A stretch of DNA of 64,000 nt, from positions 62,001 to 126,000 of the forward strand of contig NZ_OZ244162.1 of NCBI RefSeq assembly GCF_965216485.1. The letters are read 5' to 3'. The notes beneath the pieces were generated by a model. The model ran no database searches. It was not told the DNA's origin and saw nothing but the letters and a program-made list of their open reading frames with translations. Every line of letters starts with the position of its first letter. Position 1 is the stretch's first letter. Positions 8,016 through 17,022 of the stretch are shown one piece after another. The position numbers and the translations under genes were made by a program. Source of the DNA: Algiphilus sp965216485. GTDB taxonomy: Bacteria > Pseudomonadota > Gammaproteobacteria > Nevskiales > Nevskiaceae.

Positions 8016-9073
8016 GCGGGTTCGAGCGCTGGCTCAGTCTGTGGGTGGCCGCATGCATGGTGACGGGCGCCATGCTCGGAGAGGCTTTTCCCACCGCCTT
8101 TGTGGCCCTGGGACGCCTCGAGGTCGCCCAGGTCAATCTTCCCGTGGGGCTGCTCATCTGGGCCATGATCATCCCCATGCTGATGAAGGTCGATTTCAGC
8201 AGCCTGGCCGGCGTTCGAGGCCACTGGCGGGGTTTTTCCATCACATTATTGGTGAACTGGGCGATCAAGCCCTTTCTGATGGCGGCACTGGCGTGGCTGT
8301 GTATTCGTGTTTTATTCGACCAGTGGCTACCGGCTGAACAGCTCGACGGTTACATCGCGGGGCTGATCCTACTCGCTGCCGCTCCGTGCACGGCGATGGT
8401 CTTTGTCTGGAGTCACCTCGTGGGCGGTGACGCGAATTTCACGCTGACACAGGTCGCTCTGAACGACGCCATCATGCTGATCGCCTTTGCGCCCCTGGTT
8501 GCCCTGCTGCTTGGGGTCACCAATGTGCCAGTGCCGTGGGGCACGCTGTGGCTGTCGGTCGTGCTCTACATCGTGTTGCCTTTGCTCGTCGCCCAGGCCA
8601 TGCGCGGCGCCTTGCTGCGGCGATCTACAGCGCATTTCGACACCGTGGTGTCGAAGCTCACCCCCTTTTCAACGCTGGCGTTGCTCGCCACCCTGGTGCT
8701 GCTGTTTGGTTTTCAGGGGCCGCAGATACTCAGCCAGCCGCTGATCATTGCGCTGTTGGCAGTGCCGATTCTGCTGCAGGGAAGCATCACCTTCGGCCTT
8801 GCCTACCTCGCCAATCGTGCGGTCGGTGAGCGTCATGACATCGCGGGCCCCAGCTGCCTGATTGGTGCCAGCAATTTCTTTGAACTGGCCGTTGCGACGG
8901 CCATCGCCCTCTACGGTCTGGACAGTGGGGCAGCCCTGGCGACTGTGGTGGGTGTGCTGGTGGAGGTCCCGCTGATGCTGGCCCTGGTCGCAATCGTCAC
9001 GCGGTCACGCCGCTGGTATGCAGGCGCATCTAGTGAGCGGCACCGGGCAGCAGACGACGGTGCTCCACCATGA
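8012..9073 (+). CDS. acr3: Acr3-type arsenite efflux permease
   Basis: A 353-residue inner-membrane transporter with about ten hydrophobic segments. The hallmark APCTAMVFVWSHL contains C126, the conserved cysteine of the fourth membrane segment needed for arsenite extrusion in Acr3 proteins. IGASNFFELAVATAIAL is the second half-repeat signature. It is the last gene of the ars operon. Its 3' end overlaps the convergent CoA-binding protein gene by about 44 bp. Confidence 0.94.
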   Translation: MSGFERWLSLWVAACMVTGAMLGEAFPTAFVALGRLEVAQVNLPVGLLIWAMIIPMLMKVDFSSLAGVRGHWRGFSITLLVNWAIKPFLMAALAWLCIRVLFDQWLPAEQLDGYIAGLILLAAAPCTAMVFVWSHLVGGDANFTLTQVALNDAIMLIAFAPLVALLLGVTNVPVPWGTLWLSVVLYIVLPLLVAQAMRGALLRRSTAHFDTVVSKLTPFSTLALLATLVLLFGFQGPQILSQPLIIALLAVPILLQGSITFGLAYLANRAVGERHDIAGPSCLIGASNFFELAVATAIALYGLDSGAALATVVGVLVEVPLMLALVAIVTRSRRWYAGASSERHRAADDGAPP

Positions 9074-9536
9074 TGCAGCGGTCCTGCACCACATCGATCC
9101 CCGCTTCAGCGAGACGGCCCGCAACAGCGTCGTTGACGATGCCCTGCTGGAACCAGACCGCGCGAGGCCGAAGCTGTAACAGATCCGCTTCGTGCTCGGG
9201 TAATTGCTCCGAGCGCCGGAAGACATTGACGATGTCAACCGGTGGCAGCGCGGACAGACTGGGCACGATGGGTTCACCGAGTATCTCGATGGGCCGCGGC
9301 TCGTGCACCGGCACCGGGAACAGCCGATATCCCGCTTCCTGCAGATAGCGCGGCACGTAATAGGCCGGCCGTTGGCGGTGGCTGTCTCCGCGAGCGCCCA
9401 GCACGGCGATCCGACGCGCCTCAGCAAGCAGACCGGCAAGGCCGCATCTGCCTCGAGGAAGTGACGATTCACACTCACACGCCGCCTCGCATCTCTTGCT
9501 CCACGCCAGCCGGAAATGCACCGCTAAGGTGCACAC
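9030..9536 (-). CDS. CoA-binding (YccU-type) domain protein
   Basis: The core from about residue 40 reads RIAVLGARGDSHRQRPAYYV and then RYLQEAGYRLFPVPV, the Rossmann CoA-binding fold of small YccU-like proteins of about 140 residues. FRRSEQLPEHEADLLQL and VWFQQGIVNDAVAGRLAEAG follow as expected. Function is unknown for the family. The start is uncertain: in this frame only GTG codons at 9536 or 9521 exist, neither with a ribosome-binding site. A better start with GAGGCG ahead of a GTG at 9478 lies in another frame, so a small N-terminal frameshift is possible. Confidence 0.78.
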   Translation of the reverse strand: MCTLAVHFRLAWSKRCEAACECESSLPRGRCGLAGLLAEARRIAVLGARGDSHRQRPAYYVPRYLQEAGYRLFPVPVHEPRPIEILGEPIVPSLSALPPVDIVNVFRRSEQLPEHEADLLQLRPRAVWFQQGIVNDAVAGRLAEAGIDVVQDRCIMVEHRRLLPGAAH

Positions 9537-9631
9537 GCATCAAAAAGTGGCGTTGCCGGCGAAGCAGCTCCGGAAACAACCCACCATTTGATTGGTTTTA
9601 CCATGCCTTGCACCAAAAAAGTGCATACCCG

Positions 9632-10048
9632 TCAACTGACAGACACGGATGGATCGCCCACATCGTTGCGGGAGACCAGAATGAAGTCCTCGTTGTACAC
9701 ACTGCGCGGATGCGTAACGTGCAATTTGATGATGGGCTGCTCGTGTCCGTCACGTAGCTGGCGTTCGTCTTCGGTACCATCCGCCACTTCATCACGGCAC
9801 CAGAGCGAGGGGCTGGGCGGTTCGGCCTGCACGACGACATCGTAGTCGGCGCCCTCATGACGCGCCACCAGATCGCAGACTGCAAGGATGAAGCGCGCAT
9901 CCTCGCTGCGCTCGCATTGGGCGATGGGGCCGTCTTCATCCTTCAGGGTGCGTCCGTCCGCATCCAACTCCCACTTGGCAATCGCGGCGCGCCCGCGTAA
10001 CCAATGGAGGTAGGGCATGCCTTCCGGTCCGATGGTCAGTTCACTCAT
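9632..10048 (-). CDS. Conserved-looking hypothetical protein
   Basis: A 138-residue soluble protein starting MSELTIGPEGMPYLHWLRGR, with a purine-rich ribosome-binding site (GGAAGGAAG) just ahead. It is acidic and has no signal peptide, membrane segment or recognised motif. One segment, SEDARFILAVCDLVARHEGA, is probably helical. Codon use matches the neighbouring backbone genes and no competing frame is as good, so it is probably a real gene. Function is not recognised. Confidence 0.65.
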   Translation of the reverse strand: MSELTIGPEGMPYLHWLRGRAAIAKWELDADGRTLKDEDGPIAQCERSEDARFILAVCDLVARHEGADYDVVVQAEPPSPSLWCRDEVADGTEDERQLRDGHEQPIIKLHVTHPRSVYNEDFILVSRNDVGDPSVSVS

Positions 10049-10142
10049 AGCTTCCTTCCTCAATTTCAATTACTTCGGCATCTGACCATCTGCTGCAACG
10101 GCAAGTGCCCTTTCCACGCTTATCAATAGTGTCGCGGCTATA

Positions 10143-10664
10143 ATGCGTTCCTGCCACCGTTTTCTGGGAATTGCCGTGTCTGCAGCCAACGATCAACAAT
10201 TCATGGGTACCGCGCTGGGCGTCATGGGAGCACTGGTTGTCATAACCATCCTCATCATCGCTGCCGCCAATGTCATCGGGGGAGACGACAGCGAGGGTCT
10301 GCGCCCAGCCGAAGTGGACAAGGTGCAGCAGCGCATCCAGCCCCTGGCCATCGTCGCTACCGACGAATCCCAGCTGCCGCAACCGAAGCCGGTTGAAACC
10401 GCAAGCAGAGGACTCGATCTCTCTGCCGCCGAAGTCTATGACCTCGCCTGCGGCGCCTGTCATAACGCTGGCACGCTCAACGCGCCGAAGATGGGCGATG
10501 CCGACGAGTGGCAGGCCCGGCTGGATGAAAAGGGCTTAGACACGCTTGTCGACCACGCTATCAATGGTTTCAACCAGATGCCGGCCCGTGGTGGCAACTC
10601 CGACCTCAGTGACGACAACGTGCGCGAAGCGGTGGAGTACATGCTGGAAGAATCCGGCGTGTAA
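10143..10664 (+). CDS. Cytochrome c5 family protein, membrane-anchored
   Basis: A 173-residue monohaem c-type cytochrome. An N-terminal hydrophobic helix (GVMGALVVITILIIAAA) anchors it in the inner membrane, with the haem domain in the periplasm. The haem site is CGACH (about residues 103-107) and the axial methionine is in FNQMPARGG. This layout fits the c5 family of electron carriers to terminal oxidases. An alternative GTG start at 10176 gives MSAANDQQ and keeps the anchor. A strong terminator follows at 10690-10724. Confidence 0.9.
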   Translation: MRSCHRFLGIAVSAANDQQFMGTALGVMGALVVITILIIAAANVIGGDDSEGLRPAEVDKVQQRIQPLAIVATDESQLPQPKPVETASRGLDLSAAEVYDLACGACHNAGTLNAPKMGDADEWQARLDEKGLDTLVDHAINGFNQMPARGGNSDLSDDNVREAVEYMLEESGV

Positions 10665-10689
10665 CGAAAGCTTCAAGTGACTGATTTAC

Positions 10690-10724
10690 AAAGGGCGTGC
10701 CAAGATGGCACGCCCTTTGCTTTT
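10690..10724 (+). terminator. Rho-independent terminator after cytochrome c5 gene
   Basis: A 12-bp perfect stem (AAAGGGCGTGCC with its complement) around the 5-base loop AAGAT is followed by GCTTTT, 26 bp after the stop codon. Confidence 0.88.
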
Positions 10725-10813
10725 GGAGGGGCAGGTCCAGATCCGCGCCTCCAGGCTGCCGAGGCAACGGTCAGGTCCTTTCCTTAACGTTAGAAATTTG
10801 GAGAGGCTTACTC

Positions 10814-11536
10814 ATGATGACTTTCAAGCGAATCGCAGCAATCACCGCGTTGGGCACCGCCACGCTCGCACCCGGCCTAGCCAGTGCGGACCTCAGCGGC
10901 AACGCGGGTGTGATGAGCCAATACTTGTTCCGCGGTCTCGCGCAGTCTGACGGTGCGTCCGTCTACGGCGGCCTGGACTACTCCGCTGATTCCGGCTTCT
11001 ACGTTGGTACCTGGGCGGCCACGGTGAACTTCGGCGGTACGCCGAACCTGGGCGACAACGGCAGCACCGGCGCCGAAGTGGACGTGTACGCCGGTTTCTC
11101 CGGTGGCGATTCCATCACCTATGACATCGGCGCGATCTACTATTGGTACAGCGAAGAAGACGAGCTGGACCAGCCGGATCCGTCCTACAACACGATCGAG
11201 CTCTATGGCTCGCTGGGCTTCGGCCCGGTCGCCCTGTCGGGCTACTTTGCCCCGGACACCTACTTCGGCGCCGATGATTCGGCCTACGGTGTCTACGCTT
11301 CCGGCAGCTTCCCGCTGACCGACGTCCTCGCCTTCGACGCGGCCGTGGGCCTGAACGGCGGCAAGGGCAACGAAGCCTTCACCCCGGATGGCGATTCCTA
11401 CATCGAGTACAACCTCGGCGTGTCCGCGGGCCTCGAGAACGGCTTCGGCTTCGGCTTCAGCTTCGTCGCCACCGACATCGACGACGACGATCCCAAGCTG
11501 ATCGTGGATGCCAGCTACAGCTTTGACCTGATGTAA
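10814..11536 (+). CDS. TorF-family putative outer-membrane porin
   Basis: A 240-residue protein with a signal peptide (MMTFKRIAAITALGTATLA, cleavage near ASA-DLS). The mature part is made of alternating, aromatic-edged strands rich in Gly, Asp and Tyr, typical of a small beta-barrel. The opening DLSGNAGVMSQYLFRGLAQ is the signature of the uncharacterised TorF/CHP02001 porin-like family. The C-terminus is SYSFDLM, near a barrel-end pattern. The start at 10814 is chosen because GGAGAGG precedes it and the signal peptide begins there; an upstream extension of the frame is non-coding. Confidence 0.9.
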   Translation: MMTFKRIAAITALGTATLAPGLASADLSGNAGVMSQYLFRGLAQSDGASVYGGLDYSADSGFYVGTWAATVNFGGTPNLGDNGSTGAEVDVYAGFSGGDSITYDIGAIYYWYSEEDELDQPDPSYNTIELYGSLGFGPVALSGYFAPDTYFGADDSAYGVYASGSFPLTDVLAFDAAVGLNGGKGNEAFTPDGDSYIEYNLGVSAGLENGFGFGFSFVATDIDDDDPKLIVDASYSFDLM

Positions 11537-11561
11537 GGCAAGCAGTACTTGCTGGTACTTC

Positions 11562-11591
11562 AAGGGCCGCCCCTCGGGGCGGTCCTTTTTT
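11562..11591 (+). terminator. Rho-independent terminator after the porin gene
   Basis: An 11-12 bp GC-rich stem (AAGGGCCGCCCC pairing with GGGGCGGTCCTT, one G-T pair) is followed by six T residues. It lies between the convergent porin gene and comM remnant and could serve both. Confidence 0.88.
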
Positions 11592-11621
11592 ATGCACACC
11601 CGTGCGCGAGGACAGCTTCGC

Positions 11622-12292
11622 TCAGGCCCGCGTCGCCGGTTCCCGGTACTGCACGGCCTCGGAGATGTGCGCAGGCATCACCACAGGCTCGCCAGCCAGA
11701 TCGGCAACGGTGCGGGCCACGCGTAGGGTGCGATGGTAGGCGCGCATGGAAAGATCGAGCCGTTCCATCGCGCTAAGCAGCAGATCCATGGCCTGACGCG
11801 AGACTGACAGCGACTCCAGTTCACGGGCACTCAATGCCGCATTCAACTTGCCCTGCCGCTGCTGCTGCCCCTCGCGCGCAGCTGCGACCCGTGCCCGGAT
11901 GGCCTCGCTGCATTCACCACGCGGCTTGTTGGAAGAGGTTCCGCCGACCAGGTCTTCCACCGGCACCCGCGGTACAGAGACATGGAGGTCGATGCGGTCG
12001 AGCACCGGTCCGGAAATGCGCGACCGATAGCGCGCGATTTGCTCGGGCGTGCAACCACATTCCCGAGCTGTGTCGCCGAGATAGCCGCACGGACAGGGAT
12101 TCATGGCGGCGATCAACTGGAAGCGAGCGGGAAATTCGCAACTGCGCGCGGCCCGGGAAATGCTGATCCGCCCCGTTTCCAGGGGCTCCCGCAGCACCTC
12201 TATGGCATCGCGTCGCCATTCGGGCAGCTCATCCAGGAATAGTGCACCAAAATGGCTCAGACTGATCTCACCCGGGCGTGGAACGCTGCCTC
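11622..12292 (-). pseudogene. comM: comM (yifB) C-terminal part, cut by transposon insertion
   Basis: The last 223 codons of the Mg-chelatase-like AAA+ helicase ComM, needed for branch migration in natural transformation. The reading frame enters from the element junction with GSVPRPGEISLSHFGALFLD and continues through LFLDELPEW (Walker B), AAMNPCPCGYLGD and the C-terminal domain. The Walker A half is absent from the window. Because comM is the known attachment gene for Tn6022/AbaR-type Tn7 relatives, and Tn7-like genes begin right at the break, insertional disruption is the simplest reading. Confidence 0.93.
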
Positions 12293-12300
12293 TGTAAATT

Positions 12301-12413
12301 CGCGAAGATACTTGTACTGAAAAGCAAAATTGGCGTACTTTTGATCGTAGCTAGTGAGACTGGTGTGCAAAGTAGTTGAGACTATGTTGCAAATTACGCG
12401 AAGTAGGTGAGAC
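12301..12413. repeat. Transposon end repeats (candidate TnsB-binding sites)
   Basis: Four imperfect repeats of about 17-18 bp lie inside the left end, at 12301-12318, 12345-12361, 12367-12382 and 12397-12413. They share the core GTAGNTGAGACT. The outermost copy is the most diverged. Multiple TnsB-binding sites of this size at each end are a Tn7 hallmark. Confidence 0.65.
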
Positions 12414-12458
12414 TGCATTAGCAGGCGAACATCCCACCCCTTGGAGAGGCCGCGTCAG

Positions 12459-13148
12459 GTGCCAGCGAGACAAATCCCCAGGAACTATCGAAATGTGACG
12501 GGCCGTGTGTCGATCGCCTGCATGGGACGCTCCGTCGCCTTTGAGTCACCCCTTGAAAGAGATTTCTACGTCCTCCTCGATTTCGACGAAGCGGTGCTCT
12601 CGGTAGAAGAGCAACCGCTCCAGGTCACCTTCACGAGGTCCGACGGGTCAGAGGGCACATACACGCCCGACGCGCTAGTCCACTTCGTGCCAGAAGCCCG
12701 GCGCGCCCCAGAACTCTATGAAATCAAGACGCGCCAGGACTTGCGCGAGCATTGGAGCGACTTGCGGCCACGGTTTGCCGCAGCTATTGCGCTTTGCCGA
12801 GACAGGGGGTGGAAATTTCGCATCCGCACAGAGCTCGGTATACGAACGCGGCACTTGGCGAATGTGAAGTTCCTGCGACGGTGGCGCTTCCATCCGGTCA
12901 ATGACATTGAAGCGCAGCGGGTCTTGAATCAGGTGCGTTCGTGTGTTGACCCGAGCATCAATGAACTTCTCAGCAGCCTGTCGCCTTGGCCAGGTGGGCA
13001 AGGAGCGCTCGCTGCGACTATTTGGCACCTCGTTGCCACGCGCAGACTCAAAACAGACCTTTCACTCCCTCTCGGCCCCGACACCCGCCTCAGAGTCGCA
13101 GCCCCCCAACTAGACGCCGAGCCCCATGAGCGCGAGGTGGCGGTATGA
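12459..13148 (+). CDS. tnsA: TnsA-like transposon endonuclease
   Basis: A roughly 229-residue protein with the TnsA N-terminal nuclease core: a glutamate in FESPLERDFYVLL, the aspartate in GTYTPDALVHF, and the E-x-K pair in LYEIKTRQDL. TnsA cuts the 5' strands at the transposon ends so that TnsA plus TnsB excise the element cleanly. The frame opens at TTG 12441, but GTG 12459 is preferred because GGAGAGG at 12443-12449 is spaced correctly for it. The stop overlaps the tnsB start (ATGA). Confidence 0.9.
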   Translation: MPARQIPRNYRNVTGRVSIACMGRSVAFESPLERDFYVLLDFDEAVLSVEEQPLQVTFTRSDGSEGTYTPDALVHFVPEARRAPELYEIKTRQDLREHWSDLRPRFAAAIALCRDRGWKFRIRTELGIRTRHLANVKFLRRWRFHPVNDIEAQRVLNQVRSCVDPSINELLSSLSPWPGGQGALAATIWHLVATRRLKTDLSLPLGPDTRLRVAAPQLDAEPHEREVAV

Positions 13149-15031
13149 CGAAATTCTTTTCGCTTTCGCCCGGCGACAAGGTCCTGTCTGAAGGGTGCGA
13201 ATACGAGATATCGCATGTCCTGGACTGCAACGCTGTCGTGGGTATCAGCACCGAAACAGGGCACCGTGACATCCTTCGCGTATCGACTCTGACAGCTGCG
13301 AGAGATGGGGCAAACGCGGTTGATCCAATCAGCCTCTCTGACATTCCCGACCATCGCTGGGAGCAGGCGCGATTCCGCCACGAGGTTATCCGTCCACTCT
13401 TGGGGCGGACGAATAGAACCCGCTCGGAAGTCGAATCAATCGCACGAAAGCACAATGTTGGTGCATCTTCGATTTATCGCTGGCTCAGCCTCTTCGAAGA
13501 CACCGGGACGCTCCTGTCCTTGGTGCCCCAAGAGCGGTCTGGTGGATACGATAAGCCCAGGATCTCGGCTGAAGCCGAAGCGATCATTAAGCACCACATT
13601 GAGCATTCCTACCTCACCACCCAAAAACCCTCACCTAGCTTCATCTGCGAAGAGGTGCTGCGCTCCTGTAAGCAGGCTGGCATTAAGCCGCCGCATCCCA
13701 GCACAATCCGCAAGCGCATCTCGCGCGTTTCCGCGAGGGTAAAAGCCGAGCGCCGAGGCGACCGGAGAGCCTCAGAGCGCATGGAGGCAACCCCGGGAAC
13801 CTTTCCGGATGCGCACTGGCCGTTGCAGGTGGTCCAAATTGACCACACGCCTGTCGACCTCATGGTGGTTGACGACACGCACCGGCAATCGATCGGGCGA
13901 CCTTGGATCACTGTCGCGATTGATGTGTACAGCCGCATGGTGACGGGCTTTCTTGTGACGCTCGACCCGCCCAGCGCGCTTTCCGTTGGCCTGGTGATTG
14001 CACAATCAATGCTCCCGAAGGACCAGTGGTTAGCCGAACGGGAACTGGATCTGGAGTGGCCTGTATGGGGAAAGCCAGACTCCATCCACGCCGACAATGG
14101 GGCGGACTTTCGCTGTGCTGCGGTGACCAAGGGGTGTGAGAACCAGCTGATCGACATCCACTGGCGCCCAGTCAAAAAACCAAGGTTTGGCGCTCACATT
14201 GAGCGCTTGCTCGGCACGATCGCGAGGAGGATGAAGAATCTTGAGGGCGCAACCTTTTCAAATGTGAACGAGCGAGGCGACTACGATTCCGATGCCCGCG
14301 CCCAATTCACCTTGCGAGAGCTTGAGCAGTGGCTCGCACATTTCCTATTGGGTGAGTACCACAACAAGCGGCATTCCGGCTTGGGAATTCCGCCGCTAAA
14401 GAAATTTCAAGACGGCATCCTCGGCTCGAAGGACACGCTCGCAGCGGGCCTGCCCGCCAAGCCAGCCGACCCAAGATCACTACAGATCGACTTCCTCCCG
14501 ATTACGTACCGAACTGTTCAATCGACTGGCATATCGCTAGAGGGCATCAGATATTTTGGTGAGGCGCTCCGGAAGTGGGTTGGTGTCGTCGACACTTCGA
14601 GCGGAAAGTCCCGAAAGTTCGAGGTTCGGTATGACCCGCGCAACATGGCGCGAGTGTTGTTCTGGGATCCAGATTCAGAGACATACCACGACATTCCAAC
14701 CGCCAATTTGTCCCGCGCTCACGTAAGCCTTTGGGAGATTCGGGCCGCGCGAAGGAAGCTCCTCAAGGAAGGCAAGCCCGTCAACGAGGCCGCCATATTC
14801 AAGTCCATTGATGAAATGGAGCGCATCCAAGTGGGGGCCGCGAAGAAGACCAAATCGGCGCGACGGTCAGTTCAGCGCCGCGCCGCCCACAAGGAATCGA
14901 CTCGGCCACCCCCTTCGCCGCCACCAAGACCACACAGTAATCAAGGCACGGATATAACCGCTGGTGCCGGCATGCCCCCCACGGACTTGGCCGAACTAGA
15001 AGTCGGCGCGTACGACCATGAATGGGACTAA
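13145..15031 (+). CDS. tnsB: TnsB-like DDE transposase
   Basis: A 628-residue transposase of the Tn7/Mu (rve) superfamily. The N-terminal third contains HTH units (SIYRWLSLFEDTG and the following region). The catalytic triad is D233 (VVQIDHTP), D317 (HADNGADF) and E353 (GAHIERLLG), a DD35E spacing. The C-terminal tail is Pro/Ser-rich and probably contacts TnsC. TnsB binds the end repeats and joins 3' ends to target DNA. It overlaps both tnsA and tnsC. Confidence 0.95.
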   Translation: MTKFFSLSPGDKVLSEGCEYEISHVLDCNAVVGISTETGHRDILRVSTLTAARDGANAVDPISLSDIPDHRWEQARFRHEVIRPLLGRTNRTRSEVESIARKHNVGASSIYRWLSLFEDTGTLLSLVPQERSGGYDKPRISAEAEAIIKHHIEHSYLTTQKPSPSFICEEVLRSCKQAGIKPPHPSTIRKRISRVSARVKAERRGDRRASERMEATPGTFPDAHWPLQVVQIDHTPVDLMVVDDTHRQSIGRPWITVAIDVYSRMVTGFLVTLDPPSALSVGLVIAQSMLPKDQWLAERELDLEWPVWGKPDSIHADNGADFRCAAVTKGCENQLIDIHWRPVKKPRFGAHIERLLGTIARRMKNLEGATFSNVNERGDYDSDARAQFTLRELEQWLAHFLLGEYHNKRHSGLGIPPLKKFQDGILGSKDTLAAGLPAKPADPRSLQIDFLPITYRTVQSTGISLEGIRYFGEALRKWVGVVDTSSGKSRKFEVRYDPRNMARVLFWDPDSETYHDIPTANLSRAHVSLWEIRAARRKLLKEGKPVNEAAIFKSIDEMERIQVGAAKKTKSARRSVQRRAAHKESTRPPPSPPPRPHSNQGTDITAGAGMPPTDLAELEVGAYDHEWD

Positions 15032-15929
15032 AGCGTTTCCGCACTTGCACGACCATGCAAGGGAGGCCCTACAGCTGGGCAAACAGGAAAGGATCCGAAA
15101 AGCGCATGCACTCCCCTGGATCAACTATCCAGCCGCTGAGACGTTGCATCTCGACCTGGAGCACCTCCTGACGCTCCCTGCCTCGCACAGACCGCCCTGC
15201 CGGGCGCTTCTGGCAGCCCCGAACAATGGCAAGACGCGGCTGCTGAGACGGTTCGCAAAGAAGCACGCCCCTCCAGAAGAGCCGTCCATGGATGACGAGC
15301 CGCTAGAGGTCCCTGTTGTCTTGATCGAAGCACTCGATGGACCGCACGAACGGCAATTCTTCAATCAGGTGATCGATGCTTTTGGAGTGCCATTCCGGCC
15401 AGATGACAACATTCATCGCCTTCGCTACAAGGCGGAGCGACTGCTCACGTATTTCAAGACACGAGTGCTGCTCATCGATGAGTTCCACGTGATCGCGAGC
15501 GGGACCCCGGCAGCGCAGCGCAACCTGCTCAATATCCTGAAGAACCTCAGCTCCCGCAGACGCATGAGCATCGTGGTGTCTGGCGTCCAGGAGGCGACGG
15601 CAGCCCTGGCCATCGACACTCAATTCTCGAGCAGATTTCGACCCGTGCACCTCCCATTGTGGGGAGGCAATGCTTGGCGCCGACTGGCTCACAGTATCGA
15701 AGGGCATTTGCCGTTTCCGGAACCGTCACATTTGGCCGAACCCAGATTCGCGGAGCGATTGCTCTTCGAGGCGGAGAGCACGATCGGCGGGCTGATCGAC
15801 CTGCTGGCAGACATGACGCACTGGGCGATCATGCGCGATCAGCCAAAGCTGACAATGGAAACCATCGAACAATGCGGCTGGATCAAGCCATCTGAGCGAA
15901 TCAGGACTGCTTCGGCGGCATTCTTCTAG
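15018..15929 (+). CDS. tnsC: TnsC-like AAA+ transposition regulator
   Basis: A 303-residue ATPase of the TnsC/TniB type. Walker A is LLAAPNNGKTRLL (K72) and Walker B is VLLIDEFHVI (D154, E155); sensor-like ISFS-type sequence follows in MSIVVSGVQEA. TnsC polymerises on target DNA, links the target selector to the TnsA-TnsB transposase and mediates target immunity. The start overlaps the end of tnsB by 14 bp. TniQ follows 4 bp after the stop. Confidence 0.92.
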   Translation: MNGTKAFPHLHDHAREALQLGKQERIRKAHALPWINYPAAETLHLDLEHLLTLPASHRPPCRALLAAPNNGKTRLLRRFAKKHAPPEEPSMDDEPLEVPVVLIEALDGPHERQFFNQVIDAFGVPFRPDDNIHRLRYKAERLLTYFKTRVLLIDEFHVIASGTPAAQRNLLNILKNLSSRRRMSIVVSGVQEATAALAIDTQFSSRFRPVHLPLWGGNAWRRLAHSIEGHLPFPEPSHLAEPRFAERLLFEAESTIGGLIDLLADMTHWAIMRDQPKLTMETIEQCGWIKPSERIRTASAAFF

Positions 15930-15933
15930 TTCG

Positions 15934-17022
15934 ATGATTGGAGGAACCGTTGCGAGGGTTCCACCCCTCTCTGGCGAGCTCACCTCAAGCTGGCTGTTCA
16001 GGCTTGCGCAGGCGCACGGGGAAACGCCACACGGCCTTGCGAAATTCATTTGGGGCGAAGGCTCTCCCTGGACGCGCGACCTTGATCGGAGCTTGAGCAA
16101 CAAGCAACTGGATGCGATTGCGCGTTTCGCACGCACGCACGCATCCAGGGCGACGGACACGTCGCTCCTTGCCGCGGAAAGCCAATCCGCAGGGGACGAC
16201 CGGAAACGCGCCATAGCACCCGGTATTCTCGCTGTCGGCGTGCACCACAGAACGCGCCGACTCCATGGCCAACAGGTATGCCCCGACTGTCTCTCACAAG
16301 ATAAGGCGCCCCATTTGCGGCGCACGTGGCGGCTCGCGTTCGTCTTCGCCTGCGTGCGACATGACCGCCTGCTGCGAGACGCATGTTCGGCATGCGATAG
16401 CCCAATAAGCGCGTATCGGCCCTCAGATGTGCCGCTAACGCATTGCGGCGAATGCGGCACCTCGTTGACCCGCGGAGAGAGGGTGCGCTGCGACCCGACG
16501 ACCATTTCAACGCAGAAGCAGCTCCTACAGGCGCTGCACACGAATAGATTCATGAGTGGGGCACTGAACGCGCCATTCGCAGACTGGCTTGCCGGACTGC
16601 GCGTGATGTTTGGCGCAGCTGCGCGCGACAACGGAACACCCGGCCTCTGGCAGGACGACGCCGCGACATTGGTCGGCCGGGGCCCACAACACCCGCAACT
16701 GGAGAAATCCCGGGTCGAGAGGCGGGCGCAAGGCCTTCGTGCCGTCGTTTCGCTATCAACTGAGTGGCCGAACAGGTTCATATTGAGGGCTCGGCAATGC
16801 GACCTCACCCAAGGAATGGTGATCCACCCTCGGCGCTCTGGTGTCCCGACATGGCTGGCTGAAGTCGTGCGCGCTGAGCTTCGACCCTCGCGAAAGCGCG
16901 TGAAGAAGATCTACAAGCCTCCCAAGCAACGCGCGAATAAGCGCAAGGCACTCGCCCATCCGGATGCTTCCAAGCGGATTAGCGAGCGCCTGGATCGCGT
17001 GCTCGGAGCACGGTCGAGATGA
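15934..17022 (+). CDS. tniQ: TniQ/TnsD-family target-site protein
   Basis: A 362-residue TniQ-domain protein. The N-terminus (PLSGELTSSWLFRLAQAHG) is the classic TniQ opening. A zinc-binding module follows (VCPDCLSQDK, then CSACDSPIS and HCGECGTSL). TniQ proteins bridge TnsC to a DNA-binding target selector. The C-terminal third is basic, which would suit DNA contact. Its stop overlaps the tnsF start (ATGA). In comM-targeting relatives the site choice itself is made by TnsF. Confidence 0.9.
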   Translation: MIGGTVARVPPLSGELTSSWLFRLAQAHGETPHGLAKFIWGEGSPWTRDLDRSLSNKQLDAIARFARTHASRATDTSLLAAESQSAGDDRKRAIAPGILAVGVHHRTRRLHGQQVCPDCLSQDKAPHLRRTWRLAFVFACVRHDRLLRDACSACDSPISAYRPSDVPLTHCGECGTSLTRGERVRCDPTTISTQKQLLQALHTNRFMSGALNAPFADWLAGLRVMFGAAARDNGTPGLWQDDAATLVGRGPQHPQLEKSRVERRAQGLRAVVSLSTEWPNRFILRARQCDLTQGMVIHPRRSGVPTWLAEVVRAELRPSRKRVKKIYKPPKQRANKRKALAHPDASKRISERLDRVLGARSR

